DNA from: an uncultured Paracoccaceae bacterium
GTDB lineage: Bacteria; Pseudomonadota; Alphaproteobacteria; Rhodobacterales; Rhodobacteraceae
NCBI GenBank assembly: GCA_947493335.1
Contig: CANLQO010000001.1
Coordinates: 930,001-994,000 of the forward strand
DNA length: 64,000 bases
Reading direction: 5' to 3'
The translations under genes were made by a program, and so were the position numbers. Below the pieces are notes generated by a model. The model was not told the origin of the DNA, ran no database searches, and saw only the letters and a program-made list of their open reading frames with translations. Within the stretch, counting starts at the first letter, position 1; each line of letters begins with the position of its first letter. Below are positions 8,709 to 17,504 of the stretch, one piece after another.

Positions 8709-9061
8709 TCTTCTTTTTCCGCGCGCCATGCAGCGGCGGCCGCATCAATGCGGGCCTGAAGATCATCCAGCGTCAGGTTGTTTTCTGACGCAAGCGCATC
8801 AAGTGAGATGCGACGCGGGGTTTCGCCTTTCACAAGGAACAGCGCCTCTCCCAGCACGTCTGGCGGCAACTTGTAGGACCGGGCGACATAGCGCGGCGTC
8901 ATCCAGCCGGCCAACGGCTGGTCCTGATGCGCGGGGTCCATCCAATAGATCGTGGCAGACAGGGATTTGATGCCGAAATAGCCAAGTGATGACAGCGCGA
9001 TGACAAAGGCCATCAGCAGGATCCGGTGATGCGCCCAAAGATGCGCGAGACGCGCGCGCAT
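8705..9061 (-). CDS. Small single-pass membrane protein of unknown function
   Basis: The 118-residue product has one transmembrane helix (about 13-34, RILLMAFVIALSSLGYFGI) followed by a likely periplasmic domain. That domain has a WMTPRYVARSYKLPPDVLGEAL segment and a DLQARIDAAAAAW helix that suggests a short helix-turn-helix-like or peptidoglycan-proximal fold. I do not recognise a named family. It overlaps both neighbours: its stop lies in the DedA start, and its ATG shares one base with the stop of the VWA gene. It is therefore tightly coupled to the VWA gene and may work with it. Confidence 0.75.
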   Translation of the reverse strand: MRARLAHLWAHHRILLMAFVIALSSLGYFGIKSLSATIYWMDPAHQDQPLAGWMTPRYVARSYKLPPDVLGEALFLVKGETPRRISLDALASENNLTLDDLQARIDAAAAAWRAEKEE

Positions 9062-10245
9062 CAGGTCAACACCTTCATGCCACGCTCGATCCCTTCAAGG
9101 GTCATCGGCACCATGCGATCAGCACCAAAGATGTCCTGGATCATCTCGATCGACTGGGTGTAGGGCCAGTATTTCTGCGGCAGGGGGTTGATCCAAAGAT
9201 GATTGGGCCATTGAGCCCGCGCACGGGCAAGCCAGGTGCTGCCCGCCTCTGGGTTCATGTGCTCATTGGCCCCACCGGGATAGGCGATTTCATAAGGCGA
9301 CATCGACGCATCGCCGACAAAGATGCATTTGTAGTCAGAGCCATAGGTCCGCAGCACCTCCCACGTGGGGGTCTGCGCGTTCCAGCGGCGGCGGTTGTCG
9401 CGCCAGACGCCTTCGTAAAGGCAGTTGTGAAAGTAGAAGTGCTCAAGGTGCTTGAACTCGACCTTGGCCGCGCTGAATAGCTCTTCCACCACTTTGATAT
9501 GCGGATCCATCGACCCCCCGACATCCAGAAACAACAAGACTTTCACGGCGTTGCGCCGCTCTGGTCTTGTTTGAACGTCGAGGTATCCGTTTTCCGCCGT
9601 TTTGCGGATGGTGCCGTGCAGATCGAGTTCTTCTTCGGCCCCATCACGGGCCCAGCGGCGCAGGCGTTTCAGGGCCACCTTGATGTTGCGCGTGCCGAGT
9701 TCAACGCTGTCGTCAAGATTGCGAAACTCGCGTTTGTCCCAAACCTTGACTGCGCGCTGGTGGCGGCTTTCGTTCTGGCCGATCCGCACGCCTTCTGGGT
9801 TGTAGCCATATGCCCCAAAAGGAGAGGTGCCAGCGGTGCCAACCCACTTGGACCCGCCTTGATGGCGCCCCTTTTGTTCTTCCAGCCGTTTTTTGAGCGT
9901 TTCCATCAGCTTATCGATGCCTCCTAAAGCTTCAATCTCGGCTTTTTCCGCTTCGCTGAGGTGCTTTTCAGCCATCTTGGTGAGCCAGTCAGCAGGGATG
10001 TCGACGGCATTCATGACCGCGTTGTCAGGGATATTTTCCAACCCCTCGAATGTCGCAGCAAAGGCCTGGTCAAATCTGTCAAGGTGGCGTTCATCCTTGA
10101 CCATGATGGTACGGGCCAGAAAATAGAAGGCTTCGATGTCGTAAGTGGCCAGCCCTGCCTTCATGCCTTCAAGGAAGGCCAGAAATTCGCGCAAGCTGAC
10201 CGGGACATTGGCCCGGCGCAGATTGTCGAAGAAGGGCAGAAACAT
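9061..10245 (-). CDS. VWA domain protein of the CoxE-like COG3825 group
   Basis: A 394-residue cytosolic protein with an N-terminal helical part (MFLPFFDNLRRANVPVSLREFL) and a C-terminal von Willebrand A domain. Its MIDAS motif reads DVGGS at 241-245, with glycine where the usual first serine sits, which I recall as normal for this group. Such proteins usually partner a MoxR ATPase in metal insertion or complex maturation. No MoxR gene is adjacent, and the only one in the window is coxD 33 kb away. It sits between two small membrane-protein genes, overlapping each by one base. Confidence 0.88.
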   Translation of the reverse strand: MFLPFFDNLRRANVPVSLREFLAFLEGMKAGLATYDIEAFYFLARTIMVKDERHLDRFDQAFAATFEGLENIPDNAVMNAVDIPADWLTKMAEKHLSEAEKAEIEALGGIDKLMETLKKRLEEQKGRHQGGSKWVGTAGTSPFGAYGYNPEGVRIGQNESRHQRAVKVWDKREFRNLDDSVELGTRNIKVALKRLRRWARDGAEEELDLHGTIRKTAENGYLDVQTRPERRNAVKVLLFLDVGGSMDPHIKVVEELFSAAKVEFKHLEHFYFHNCLYEGVWRDNRRRWNAQTPTWEVLRTYGSDYKCIFVGDASMSPYEIAYPGGANEHMNPEAGSTWLARARAQWPNHLWINPLPQKYWPYTQSIEMIQDIFGADRMVPMTLEGIERGMKVLT

Positions 10246-10415
10246 CAGACGTAGCTGCGTTCAATGAAGACCAGTGTGAAGAGCCCGATCAACCCAAAAA
10301 TCATGGCAAAGACGGCGGCCCATTGCAGCATGTCGCGCGTGTTTCCGCCGCGCGCTTTGGCGCGGAATGCACCAAAAGCTGCGCCAAACAGAAGGCCCGC
10401 AAGTGGAAAGATCAT
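10245..10415 (-). CDS. 56-residue membrane protein
   Basis: A short ORF starting ATG at 10413-10415, with its TGA sharing a base with the VWA start. The product begins MIFPLAGLLFGAAFGAFRAK, then has a basic RAKARGG loop and a second hydrophobic stretch (VFAMIFGLIGLFTLVF), giving two transmembrane helices and a short C-terminal tail. The tight coupling on both sides and the positive-inside pattern argue that it is real. Function is unknown; it may anchor or assist the VWA protein. Confidence 0.75.
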   Translation of the reverse strand: MIFPLAGLLFGAAFGAFRAKARGGNTRDMLQWAAVFAMIFGLIGLFTLVFIERSYV

Positions 10416-10427
10416 TGGCGTGGTCCC

Positions 10428-11774
10428 TTAGAAGGGGCGCAGCGCCGCAATCTCAGCCAGACGGGCCTGCACGTTCAAATCAGAGCCAAAGCCGTATCGC
10501 GCCCAACCCAGACTGTCCAGTCGCAGCGCCTCTGCTGCGACAGTATCGCCGGTCATCGTCAGGGCCTCGGCCTTGAACATCATCAGCGTCGCCAAAAGGG
10601 CGGCGTTCTGGTGGCGTTTGGCGACCGGGATCGCCTCTTCCACGATTTCGATGGTGGATTGAGCGTCACCAGCGGCAAGTGCGAAAGCCGCCTTTTGCAC
10701 AGCGATGTGGGCCGTATGCACGGCGGTGATCGGGCTGGCGCGATAGACTGCTTCGGCCGCGTTGAAGGACGCGAGGGCTGCGGCAGAGTTGTGCCCCACC
10801 TGCAACCGGCCATTGGCGTATAGGGCAAAGCCTGCACGCGTGTCCTGCCAGCCAAACGCCTCGCCCAACTGGATTGCGCGGGCTGCAGCCTGCCGGCGAC
10901 GGCCCGGCGTGCTGCCAGCTGTCAGCGCGGTTTCCATCGCAGTGATCCAGTCTCGGGATGTATCGGCCAGCACCGGCGCACCGGCGCGCTGACCACCGGG
11001 GTTCAGCCGGGCGAGCAGGGCGGGAAGGCGGTTCGCCACCTCAGCCCGCGTCATACCGCTTGAGAGTTCGGGGGCATAGAAGGCCCGCAAAACCAGCATG
11101 TCAAAGCCGGTCAGGACGGTGTGAATGTTATCGTCATTGAAGACAGAATCCGGCAAGCGATAGAGGTCGTTGAGTGGCCCCAAAGCCTGCGCCAGCTCTT
11201 CATGGAGGCAATCGCGGATTTCCTGCGGGGCGGCGTCGGCGGGCACAAAGATAACAGCGCGTTCGCGGGTGCGGAGCGTTGTCCAATCCACCTGACTGGT
11301 ATGACGGGTCAGCAGGAATTCATCCCAACTGGTGATCCGTGGCACCACGAAGCAGGCGGCACGCGGAACGGCGCGCTGCAATTCTGCCTGTGGCACGGCC
11401 TCGACCGTGATGGAGGCTTGTGACGCATCGGTTCGGGAAATATCGATCCGGGCTTCGTCGCGTAACCGGCCAAGAAGCGCCTGCAAGTCGCGTTCCAAGC
11501 TGGCGGTGACGGTGCCAGAGGTGCGCACGGTGATCGGGCCTTCAAACCGCGACATCACCGGGATCGTGCGACCGCTTTCCATGCGGAAGCTGAGGTCAAG
11601 AAAATCCTGCGCCATTTCTGCATTCGGGCGCGTGGCGGGCGTCACAGCGTTGGTGGTGAACGCCTTCATCGGCGGCAGCGTATTCATCAGTGTGACGGCG
11701 CGCGAGGGCGGGGCATCCGGCACAGGTGCGCACGAGGCGAGAACGCCAAGCGCAAAGGCAGCGAGTCTATTCAA
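10428..11774 (-). CDS. DUF2927 lipoprotein
   Basis: This 448-residue protein has a lipoprotein signal: a hydrophobic N-terminus ending LASC with the lipidated cysteine at 15. The middle contains the DUF2927 signature HEELAQALGPLNDLYRLPDS followed by a TGFDMLVLRAFYAPEL helix. The C-terminal 170 residues are helical repeats resembling TPR (SAAALASFNAAEAVYR, AAFALAAGDAQSTIEIVEEA). The HEE segment is reminiscent of a metalloprotease helix, but catalysis is unproven. It is probably periplasmic and outer-membrane anchored. It is first in the run of overlapping genes down to the MOSC gene. Confidence 0.85.
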   Translation of the reverse strand: MNRLAAFALGVLASCAPVPDAPPSRAVTLMNTLPPMKAFTTNAVTPATRPNAEMAQDFLDLSFRMESGRTIPVMSRFEGPITVRTSGTVTASLERDLQALLGRLRDEARIDISRTDASQASITVEAVPQAELQRAVPRAACFVVPRITSWDEFLLTRHTSQVDWTTLRTRERAVIFVPADAAPQEIRDCLHEELAQALGPLNDLYRLPDSVFNDDNIHTVLTGFDMLVLRAFYAPELSSGMTRAEVANRLPALLARLNPGGQRAGAPVLADTSRDWITAMETALTAGSTPGRRRQAAARAIQLGEAFGWQDTRAGFALYANGRLQVGHNSAAALASFNAAEAVYRASPITAVHTAHIAVQKAAFALAAGDAQSTIEIVEEAIPVAKRHQNAALLATLMMFKAEALTMTGDTVAAEALRLDSLGWARYGFGSDLNVQARLAEIAALRPF

Positions 11775-12136
11775 TGAATTGCCCCCGTTTTGGGGCAGTC
11801 GGTGTCAAAACGGTCCGCACACCAGTCACGACCGCCATAATGGCGGGACTGAACTGGCATAGATCGACCGGCATATTTGCCTTGGTCACTCTGCTCTCCT
11901 CAATATCGTCAGTCCCATCTGCCTTAGAACTGCGGCCCCTTCTTGACGCGATTTGGGCAATGCCAAGAACGCACCTGTGGGCCACCCGATTAACAATGGG
12001 TGAGAGGTCTTAAGCGACTGATAATTTGAGAGGAGTCCGGGAAATTGCCTGGGCGTTGCGCGAAAGACTCAGATGTAATTGTGGCTGAACCGGCAACGCC
12101 CACAAGATGTGCGATTTGTGGATGCGTCTCCGCGTG
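11775..12136. other. Intergenic stretch, no gene seen
   Basis: About 360 bases between the DUF2927 lipoprotein start and the end of the DoxX-like gene. The open frames here lack ribosome-binding sites and protein-like composition. The part nearest 11775 must hold the promoter of the lipoprotein operon, but I cannot pick out a convincing -35/-10 pair. No repeat or structured RNA was recognised. Confidence 0.5.
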
Positions 12137-12646
12137 TCACTTGAGTGAAATGAATCGCGCGGTGAAATTTGGTCGCTTTAGCGCCGGGGGTGACGTCCGC
12201 TGTTCCGGGCGAACGACAAAGAACCATGTCCACCAAATGAGGAGTGCCTGAAGGGGCGCGCGGACCAATAGGTAGGATGGCCCCCAAACATGCCCGCCAG
12301 AGCCAACCTTTTGAAATGCCGCGTAAATGTTGACCGGAAAGAAGGCAATTAACACGGCGATCGCCATAAGCCCCGCAAAGTCGCGGCTTTTGGGGTGCAG
12401 GACGCCGATGGCGATTGTCAGTTCCAGGACGCCAGTTGCGAGAATAAGGGCCGTGGCAAACGGAAAAATGGGCGGCAGCATTTGCGTCATTTCTTCTGTC
12501 AGGACAAAATGCCCGACACCAAAAAACGCAAAGGCAAAAGCAAGGCCAAGGATGCCGCCTAGACGCGCTTTTTGCGCGCCGCCCAAGAAAAATGCACCAA
12601 GAAGCGGTAGCAAGAGCAGGCAAAGGACGATGATCGGGGTCGTCAT
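12137..12646 (-). CDS. DoxX-like integral membrane protein
   Basis: The 169-residue product has four hydrophobic helices: about 4-25, 30-48, 60-85 and 88-112, plus a final helix near 130-148. The middle resembles DoxX-like proteins (ATGVLELTIAIGVLHPKSRDFAGL). DoxX family members are quinone-linked or thiol-stress membrane proteins, and nothing here fixes a substrate. A good ribosome site (GGAG) precedes the ATG. It ends a minus-strand group that includes a SnoaL-like protein, DUF4386 and an MDR oxidoreductase. Confidence 0.75.
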   Translation of the reverse strand: MTTPIIVLCLLLLPLLGAFFLGGAQKARLGGILGLAFAFAFFGVGHFVLTEEMTQMLPPIFPFATALILATGVLELTIAIGVLHPKSRDFAGLMAIAVLIAFFPVNIYAAFQKVGSGGHVWGPSYLLVRAPLQALLIWWTWFFVVRPEQRTSPPALKRPNFTARFISLK

Positions 12647-12772
12647 GTTTCAATCTCCGTATGTGAAAATCCTGAAGGTTGGGGGGAAAGCCGGTTGACG
12701 GGGGAGGTCCGTCTTTTGTGGCCGGTCACCGCGGCGTCTTGCGAGACAGCGATGCTGCCCCGCGGTCCCGGA

Positions 12773-13162
12773 CTAGGCGTTGCCCAACAAATCAGTGCCA
12801 TATGAGTTATCGACGGCGCAGAGCCAGCCGCGCGTTTCATCATTGCGAAAGACGTAAGTTGCACGGCGCTTGATCGGCTGCGATGCGTCGCCAATGTGCA
12901 GTAGCGTTTCCATGATGACCAATGCGGTGCCGCCGCCTTCAATCACCTGGGCCGCTCCTTGGGTTACGGTCAGGGTGTTTTGGAAGTGTTTCGCAATGGC
13001 CTCAAAGGCTTGTCGAATGTGGGGTTTTCCTTTTGCGATCTGGCCGGGCTGGACGACCAACACCGCGTCATCGGCGTAGAAGTCCATAAGCGTGTCGAAG
13101 TCTTCGGCCGTGATGGCTTTGTCGGCGCGTTTGATCAGTTTCAGGACGTCGTGGTCGGACAT
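12773..13162 (-). CDS. SnoaL-like / NTF2-superfamily protein
   Basis: The 129-residue cone-shaped alpha+beta barrel protein has typical features: an initial helix (VLKLIKRADKAITAEDFDTLMDFY), then YADDAVLVVQPGQIAKGKPHIRQAF and strands ending RATYVFRNDETRGWLCAVDNSYG. This is the SgcJ/EcaC type of NTF2-like fold, binding or isomerising small hydrophobic molecules. The AGGAG site upstream fixes the start. Substrate unknown; the neighbouring oxidoreductase suggests a shared small-molecule pathway. Confidence 0.85.
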   Translation of the reverse strand: MSDHDVLKLIKRADKAITAEDFDTLMDFYADDAVLVVQPGQIAKGKPHIRQAFEAIAKHFQNTLTVTQGAAQVIEGGGTALVIMETLLHIGDASQPIKRRATYVFRNDETRGWLCAVDNSYGTDLLGNA

Positions 13163-13219
13163 GTTGTTTCTCCTATTTTGCGAAATGGTTTGTGGAATGT
13201 TGGGAGATGATTGGGATTT

Positions 13220-13903
13220 TCATGCGGGCACCGCTGGTCGCCTTGTTTGCGGCAGCACAAGGAGCCACAGGCAAAATGCGGTTTCTGCAACGAGGGGTAA
13301 GGCGTAGGCCGGGGTGAAGAAGTGGTGCGCATCTGGTGCAACAAAGCGCGCAATGCTGCCCAAAAGGTAGACGAGCCCGGACAACCCGATGGCAACCCCA
13401 AGACTTTTGGGGATCACTTCTGACCGGACCATCAGTGCGGCCATCAGAAAACAGTTCACCCCGAAGAAGATCAGTCCAAGGTCGTAGCCGTAGGCGTGCA
13501 GCGTGACGTTGTGCAGGACCATTTGCGCTGAACCTGCCGCGCCCTCAGTCTGTGCCAGCAAGACCGCGCCCTGCAGGTTCAGTAGCGATGCAGCGATGAG
13601 CCCTGATTGTAGCAGGCGAAAGACAAGCGCAGCCAGCGCAAGACCGGCAGAGATGGGGCGCAGCATCCAAAAGAGCAGTAATGCCAGCGTGGCGTCAGCC
13701 AATGCCATAACGATATCGGTCAGAATAGACATTCGGAAGCGCAGCAAGTTGTCGTTGATGGCCTGCATTGTGTCTGCGGCGGAGGCAAAGTTGATGAGAG
13801 GGCCGCGCAGCGCCACCTCTGATCCGACGCCGCAGAGGATGATGACAAGGTAGCAGACACCGGCGAAACGGGCCTGTCGGGGGGGAAATGAGAATGTGTG
13901 CAT
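13220..13903 (-). CDS. DUF4386 membrane protein
   Basis: The 227-residue protein has six predicted helices and the DUF4386 pattern: an N-terminal RQARFAGVCYLVIILCGVGSEV, a central YDLGLIFFGVNCFLMAALM, and the C-terminal SGLVYLLGSIARFVAPD with a final TM ending LLVLP. Function of the family is unknown. It lies 9 bases downstream of the MDR oxidoreductase stop, with an AGGGGG ribosome site overlapping that end, so the two are probably cotranscribed. Confidence 0.87.
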   Translation of the reverse strand: MHTFSFPPRQARFAGVCYLVIILCGVGSEVALRGPLINFASAADTMQAINDNLLRFRMSILTDIVMALADATLALLLFWMLRPISAGLALAALVFRLLQSGLIAASLLNLQGAVLLAQTEGAAGSAQMVLHNVTLHAYGYDLGLIFFGVNCFLMAALMVRSEVIPKSLGVAIGLSGLVYLLGSIARFVAPDAHHFFTPAYALPLVAETAFCLWLLVLPQTRRPAVPA

Positions 13904-13912
13904 GTCAGCCCC

Positions 13913-14893
13913 CTAAACCACAACAACATTTCCGCGCTTCCGACCGGTTTCGACGTAGCGATGCGCCTCGACCAAATCGGAGAACGGGTAAGTGCGATCC
14001 ATCACCGGCGAGAACTGGTTCTTGGCCATGAGGGCAAGGATCTCTGACAATTCGGCGTGATGCACGGCTGGCTTTGAAAGGCCTGCCGCTGCAAATTTGG
14101 CTGTCTTCTTGCCGAACAGGCGGGACAAGGCCAAATCGCGCAGCAATCTCAGGCTTAGCACCGGGCAGATATAGCTTCCGGTCTTGGCCAGCGCGGATTT
14201 GGCGGCGCCAAATGATGCGATCCCAAGTGTGTCGAAGATGACATCATAGGCGGCATGCGGTTTCAGTGGGTCTGTGGTCTTGTAGTCTACGACACGATCT
14301 GCCCCGAGCGTGCGCAACAGATCTGCGTTTCGCGCGCTTGCCGTTGCGGTCACCTCTGCCCCCAAGGTTTTGGCGAATTGGATTGCTGCGGTGCCAAGGC
14401 TGCCTGATCCACCAAGGATAAGAACCCTGTCGCCCGCGCGCACGTCTGCCACGCGGGTCAGAAAGTGCCATGAGGTCATTGCACCGTCACAAAGCGTTGC
14501 AGCTTCTTCATATGGGACGGTGTCGGGCTTTTTCAGAAGGCTGCCGCCCTGGTCCAAACAAATGTGCGAGCCGTTCGCGCCAAATTGCATGCCAGCTTCG
14601 CCAAAGACTGCATCCCCGACCTGAAACCGGGTGACAGTCTTTCCTACCGACACGATATCACCGGCAAAACAGGTTCCCGACAAACCGGCGCGAGGCCTTT
14701 TGAGGCCCAGAAAGAGGCGGGCGAATTTCGGTTGTCCGGCCCGCATCAAACCATCTGCACGTGAAACCGCAGAGGCCCGGATGCGGATCAAAACCTGATC
14801 ATCCTTGGGCGTCGGGGCAGGCCGAGTTACGGGTACGAGCACGTCTGGACCACCGTAGCGGCTGACGCTCCAAGCCCTTAAAGTCGTTTCCAT
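13913..14893 (-). CDS. Zinc-independent MDR oxidoreductase (quinone-reductase-like)
   Basis: A 326-residue medium-chain dehydrogenase/reductase. The N-terminal GroES-like domain lacks the zinc-binding cysteine/histidine pattern. The Rossmann motif is VLILGGSGSLGTAAIQFAK and VVDYKTTD follows; the C-terminus ends RKRGNVVVV. This matches NAD(P)H:quinone reductase/reticulon-4-interacting-type MDRs that reduce quinones or enals. It heads a four-gene minus-strand cassette and is divergent from a LysR regulator across a 101-base promoter region, so it is probably that regulator's target. Confidence 0.87.
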   Translation of the reverse strand: METTLRAWSVSRYGGPDVLVPVTRPAPTPKDDQVLIRIRASAVSRADGLMRAGQPKFARLFLGLKRPRAGLSGTCFAGDIVSVGKTVTRFQVGDAVFGEAGMQFGANGSHICLDQGGSLLKKPDTVPYEEAATLCDGAMTSWHFLTRVADVRAGDRVLILGGSGSLGTAAIQFAKTLGAEVTATASARNADLLRTLGADRVVDYKTTDPLKPHAAYDVIFDTLGIASFGAAKSALAKTGSYICPVLSLRLLRDLALSRLFGKKTAKFAAAGLSKPAVHHAELSEILALMAKNQFSPVMDRTYPFSDLVEAHRYVETGRKRGNVVVV

Positions 14894-14936
14894 AGTTGTC
14901 TCCTTTCTTAAACAAGATCGGAGATAGCGGATTTAA

Positions 14937-14947
14937 ATTGTTCCAAT
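14937..14947. promoter_or_regulatory. Candidate LysR binding site (ATTG-N3-CAAT)
   Basis: The dyad ATTGTTCCAAT lies in the 101-base divergent region, 44 bases upstream of the MDR gene start and 48 bases upstream of the LysR start. A second ATTGG half occurs near 14968. LysR regulators bind such interrupted dyads close to their divergent targets. Assignment is positional. Confidence 0.35.
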
Positions 14948-14994
14948 AACTGACTAAAGTAAACCGGATTGGTTCAAAAACGTTACGGTGTCAT

Positions 14995-15876
14995 ATGGAC
15001 TGGAAGTCTCTTCCTGCATTTCTTGCGGTGGCCCGCTCTGGATCGTTGCGCGCTGGCGCAGAGCAAATTGACGGCACCCACGCAACGGTGCGTCGTCAAA
15101 TCGAAGGTCTGGAAGCGCAACTTGGGACTTCGTTGTTCCGCAGGTCCGCAGGTGGCCTGACATTAACGGCAGCCGGTCGCCGTCTTTTGCCGCAAGCCAT
15201 CGAAGCAGAGGCCGCGCTGCTGAAAGGTTTTAACGCGGTTCAGGGACTTGATCGCGAGGCATCGGGCCGCATTCGATTGTCAGTTGATCCGCTGACGGCC
15301 CATTATCTGCTTGCCCCGGTTTTGGCAGATTTTGCAGCGCTGTATCCCGATATCGAGATCGAGTTGAAGCTGTCCTACTTTCTTGATTCGATTGAAAAAG
15401 ACGAAACGGATATTTCCATCCGGCATGTCGTGAACGTCGAAGAGGATGCTGTGGGGCGCAAGCTATTTCCTTTGTCGTTGGGGGTGTTTGCATCGCGCAA
15501 TTACATCGACACCGAGATGCCCAACGCAGGTCCGAGGGGCAGGGGGCTGACCTGGATCGGGTATGGCGAGATTGACGAGATCCAACGGATGGTGGCCGAA
15601 ACCCCGTTTTCAGAGGCACGTATCCGACACACGATCGCCGATCCGCAGATGCACCTTCATATGGCTCGTGCTGGCGCAGGGATGACATTTCTGGCCAGTT
15701 GGGTCACCCGAGCATTCCCGGAATTACAGCGCGTGCCCGGAAGCCCGCTGGATCAGCGCCGGTCAACATGGATATTGCAGCATGGCGGGTTGCGGCGTGT
15801 CCGGCGCGCGCGGCTTCTGGTCGACTACCTGAGTGCGGCGCTATTGGAGCGGCGCGCGGATTTCATCGGACATTAA
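14995..15876 (+). CDS. LysR-family transcriptional regulator
   Basis: The 293-residue protein has the N-terminal winged helix-turn-helix (WKSLPAFLAVARSGSLRAGA, then THATVRRQIEGLEAQLG, FRR) and a C-terminal effector-binding domain (RIRLSVDPLTAHYLLAPVLADF). The helix-turn-helix uses GTHATVRRQI rather than the common S-x-x-S-x-x-I form. It is divergent from the MDR/DUF4386/SnoaL/DoxX cassette and is inferred to control it, probably in response to an aromatic or quinone-like ligand. Confidence 0.92.
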   Translation: MDWKSLPAFLAVARSGSLRAGAEQIDGTHATVRRQIEGLEAQLGTSLFRRSAGGLTLTAAGRRLLPQAIEAEAALLKGFNAVQGLDREASGRIRLSVDPLTAHYLLAPVLADFAALYPDIEIELKLSYFLDSIEKDETDISIRHVVNVEEDAVGRKLFPLSLGVFASRNYIDTEMPNAGPRGRGLTWIGYGEIDEIQRMVAETPFSEARIRHTIADPQMHLHMARAGAGMTFLASWVTRAFPELQRVPGSPLDQRRSTWILQHGGLRRVRRARLLVDYLSAALLERRADFIGH

Positions 15877-15931
15877 AGTGACCCGCGCCAGCGTACGGCA
15901 TGTCAAAATGAGATTAAGCGATGAACGCGCG

Positions 15932-16258
15932 CTACATCGAAAAGGACGTGCCGCAGCCACACGAAGAGGTGGCGTTGGGGTTATTGATCACGAACCGCGC
16001 GCCGATAAGCTCTTCTGTGAAGTCAATCTCGGCATCGGTCAGGAACGGTAATGACACGCTGTCGATCACGACTTTCTCGCCCCCGCCTTCCAGCACAAGA
16101 TCATCGTCTTTGACGTCATCAAGGTCGATTTCATACTGGAAACCGGAACATCCGCCGCCTTCGACCGCGATGCGCAGCGCTTTGCCCTGATCAGACGCAC
16201 CGATCTCGGCCAGCCGTTCAAAGGCACGGGTGGTGACTTTGGGGGGAAGGGTCAGCAT
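15932..16258 (-). CDS. A-type iron-sulfur carrier (ErpA/IscA family)
   Basis: The 108-residue HesB/IscA-family protein has the three cluster-binding cysteines Cys37 (GGGCSGF), Cys100 and Cys102 (SSCGCGTSF) and the characteristic NNPNATSSCGCG ending. A-type carriers deliver Fe-S clusters to apo-enzymes, of which this window encodes several (Edd, CoxS, CysH, CysI). ErpA and IscA are not separable from motifs alone, so no symbol is given. It is divergent from dgt with 73 bases between. Confidence 0.93.
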   Translation of the reverse strand: MLTLPPKVTTRAFERLAEIGASDQGKALRIAVEGGGCSGFQYEIDLDDVKDDDLVLEGGGEKVVIDSVSLPFLTDAEIDFTEELIGARFVINNPNATSSCGCGTSFSM

Positions 16259-16331
16259 GAAGGAACCTATCAGTCTTGCGTTGGTTCAGATATAGAGACG
16301 GCAGGCAAAGACGACAAGGCAGGGCAGGGAC

Positions 16332-17504
16332 ATGGCAGCCCCTTATGCGACCGATCCGGCGAATGCGCGGGGGCGGCTATATGCAGAGGAAGAGAGCAAC
16401 TTTCGCTCTCCGTTTCAGCGCGACCGGGACCGGATTATTCATGCGAGCGCCTTTCGGCGGCTGAAGCACAAGACCCAGGTTTTCATCGAACATGAGGGTG
16501 ATTATTTCCGTACGCGTCTGACCCATTCGATAGAGGTGGCGCAGGTGGCGCGCACCGTCGCCGCGGCGCTTGATTTGAATGTGGAACTGACCGAGGCCAT
16601 AGCGCTTGCGCATGATCTGGGCCACACGCCGTTTGGCCATACCGGGGAAGAGGCGCTGGATCGGCTGATGCAGCCCTACGGTGGGTTTGATCACAATGCG
16701 CAGGCGCTGCGGATCGTCACCGATCTGGAACGGCATTATGCCGAGTGGGACGGATTGAACCTGACCTGGGAGACGTTAGAGGGGATCGCAAAGCATAATG
16801 GCCCGGTCACCGGAGAGGTGCCTTGGGCGCTGACCGACTACAACGCGCGGCATGATCTGGAACTGCACACCCACGCCAGTGCAGAGGCGCAGGTGGCGGC
16901 GCTGGCAGATGATATCGCCTATAACAACCATGACCTGCATGATGGATTGCGGGCAGAGTTGTTCAGCACAGACGAATTGGCCGAATTGCCGGTGTTGCAG
17001 GATTGCTTTGCCGATGTGGATCGGAAGTATCCCAAGCTTAACTACTACCGCCGCAGGCACGAGGCTTTGCGTCGGTTCTTTGGCATTCTGGTTGAGGATG
17101 TGATCATCGTCAGCCGCCGCAATCTGGCAGAGTTTGACCCTGCAAGCGTCGCGGATATCCGCCACGCGGGCCGGATGATGGTGCAGTTTACGCCTGCCTT
17201 GTGGGATGACCTTAAGGTGATCCGCTTGTTCCTATTCGAGCGCATGTATCGCGCCCCGGCAGTGGTCAAGATGCGGGTTGCGGTGACACATATGATTGAT
17301 GAGATGTTCCCGTTTTTCATGCATAATTCCAATGAGTTGCCCAAGCAGTGGCGCAAGGATGTGGCCGAGGCACGGGGTGAACAGGCACTGGCGCGGATCG
17401 TGGCAGATTACATTGCCGGTATGACCGACCGCTTTGCGATCCAAGAGCATCAAAGGTTGATCGGTGGTACACCGGTCCCCGCAGGAGTAACCGATGGCGA
17501 TTGA
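16332..17504 (+). CDS. dgt: Deoxyguanosinetriphosphate triphosphohydrolase-like protein
   Basis: The 390-residue HD-domain phosphohydrolase starts MAAPYATDPANARGRLYAEE. The metal ligands are visible: His65 (RLTHSIEV), His94-Asp95 (ALAHDLGHTPFGH) and the later Asp in ALADDIAYNNHD. RLKHKTQVF and YFRTR are also family marks. It is the shorter dGTPase-like type common in Alphaproteobacteria, hydrolysing dNTPs to nucleosides plus triphosphate. Its 3' end overlaps the antiporter start by 11 bases. Confidence 0.94.
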   Translation: MAAPYATDPANARGRLYAEEESNFRSPFQRDRDRIIHASAFRRLKHKTQVFIEHEGDYFRTRLTHSIEVAQVARTVAAALDLNVELTEAIALAHDLGHTPFGHTGEEALDRLMQPYGGFDHNAQALRIVTDLERHYAEWDGLNLTWETLEGIAKHNGPVTGEVPWALTDYNARHDLELHTHASAEAQVAALADDIAYNNHDLHDGLRAELFSTDELAELPVLQDCFADVDRKYPKLNYYRRRHEALRRFFGILVEDVIIVSRRNLAEFDPASVADIRHAGRMMVQFTPALWDDLKVIRLFLFERMYRAPAVVKMRVAVTHMIDEMFPFFMHNSNELPKQWRKDVAEARGEQALARIVADYIAGMTDRFAIQEHQRLIGGTPVPAGVTDGD

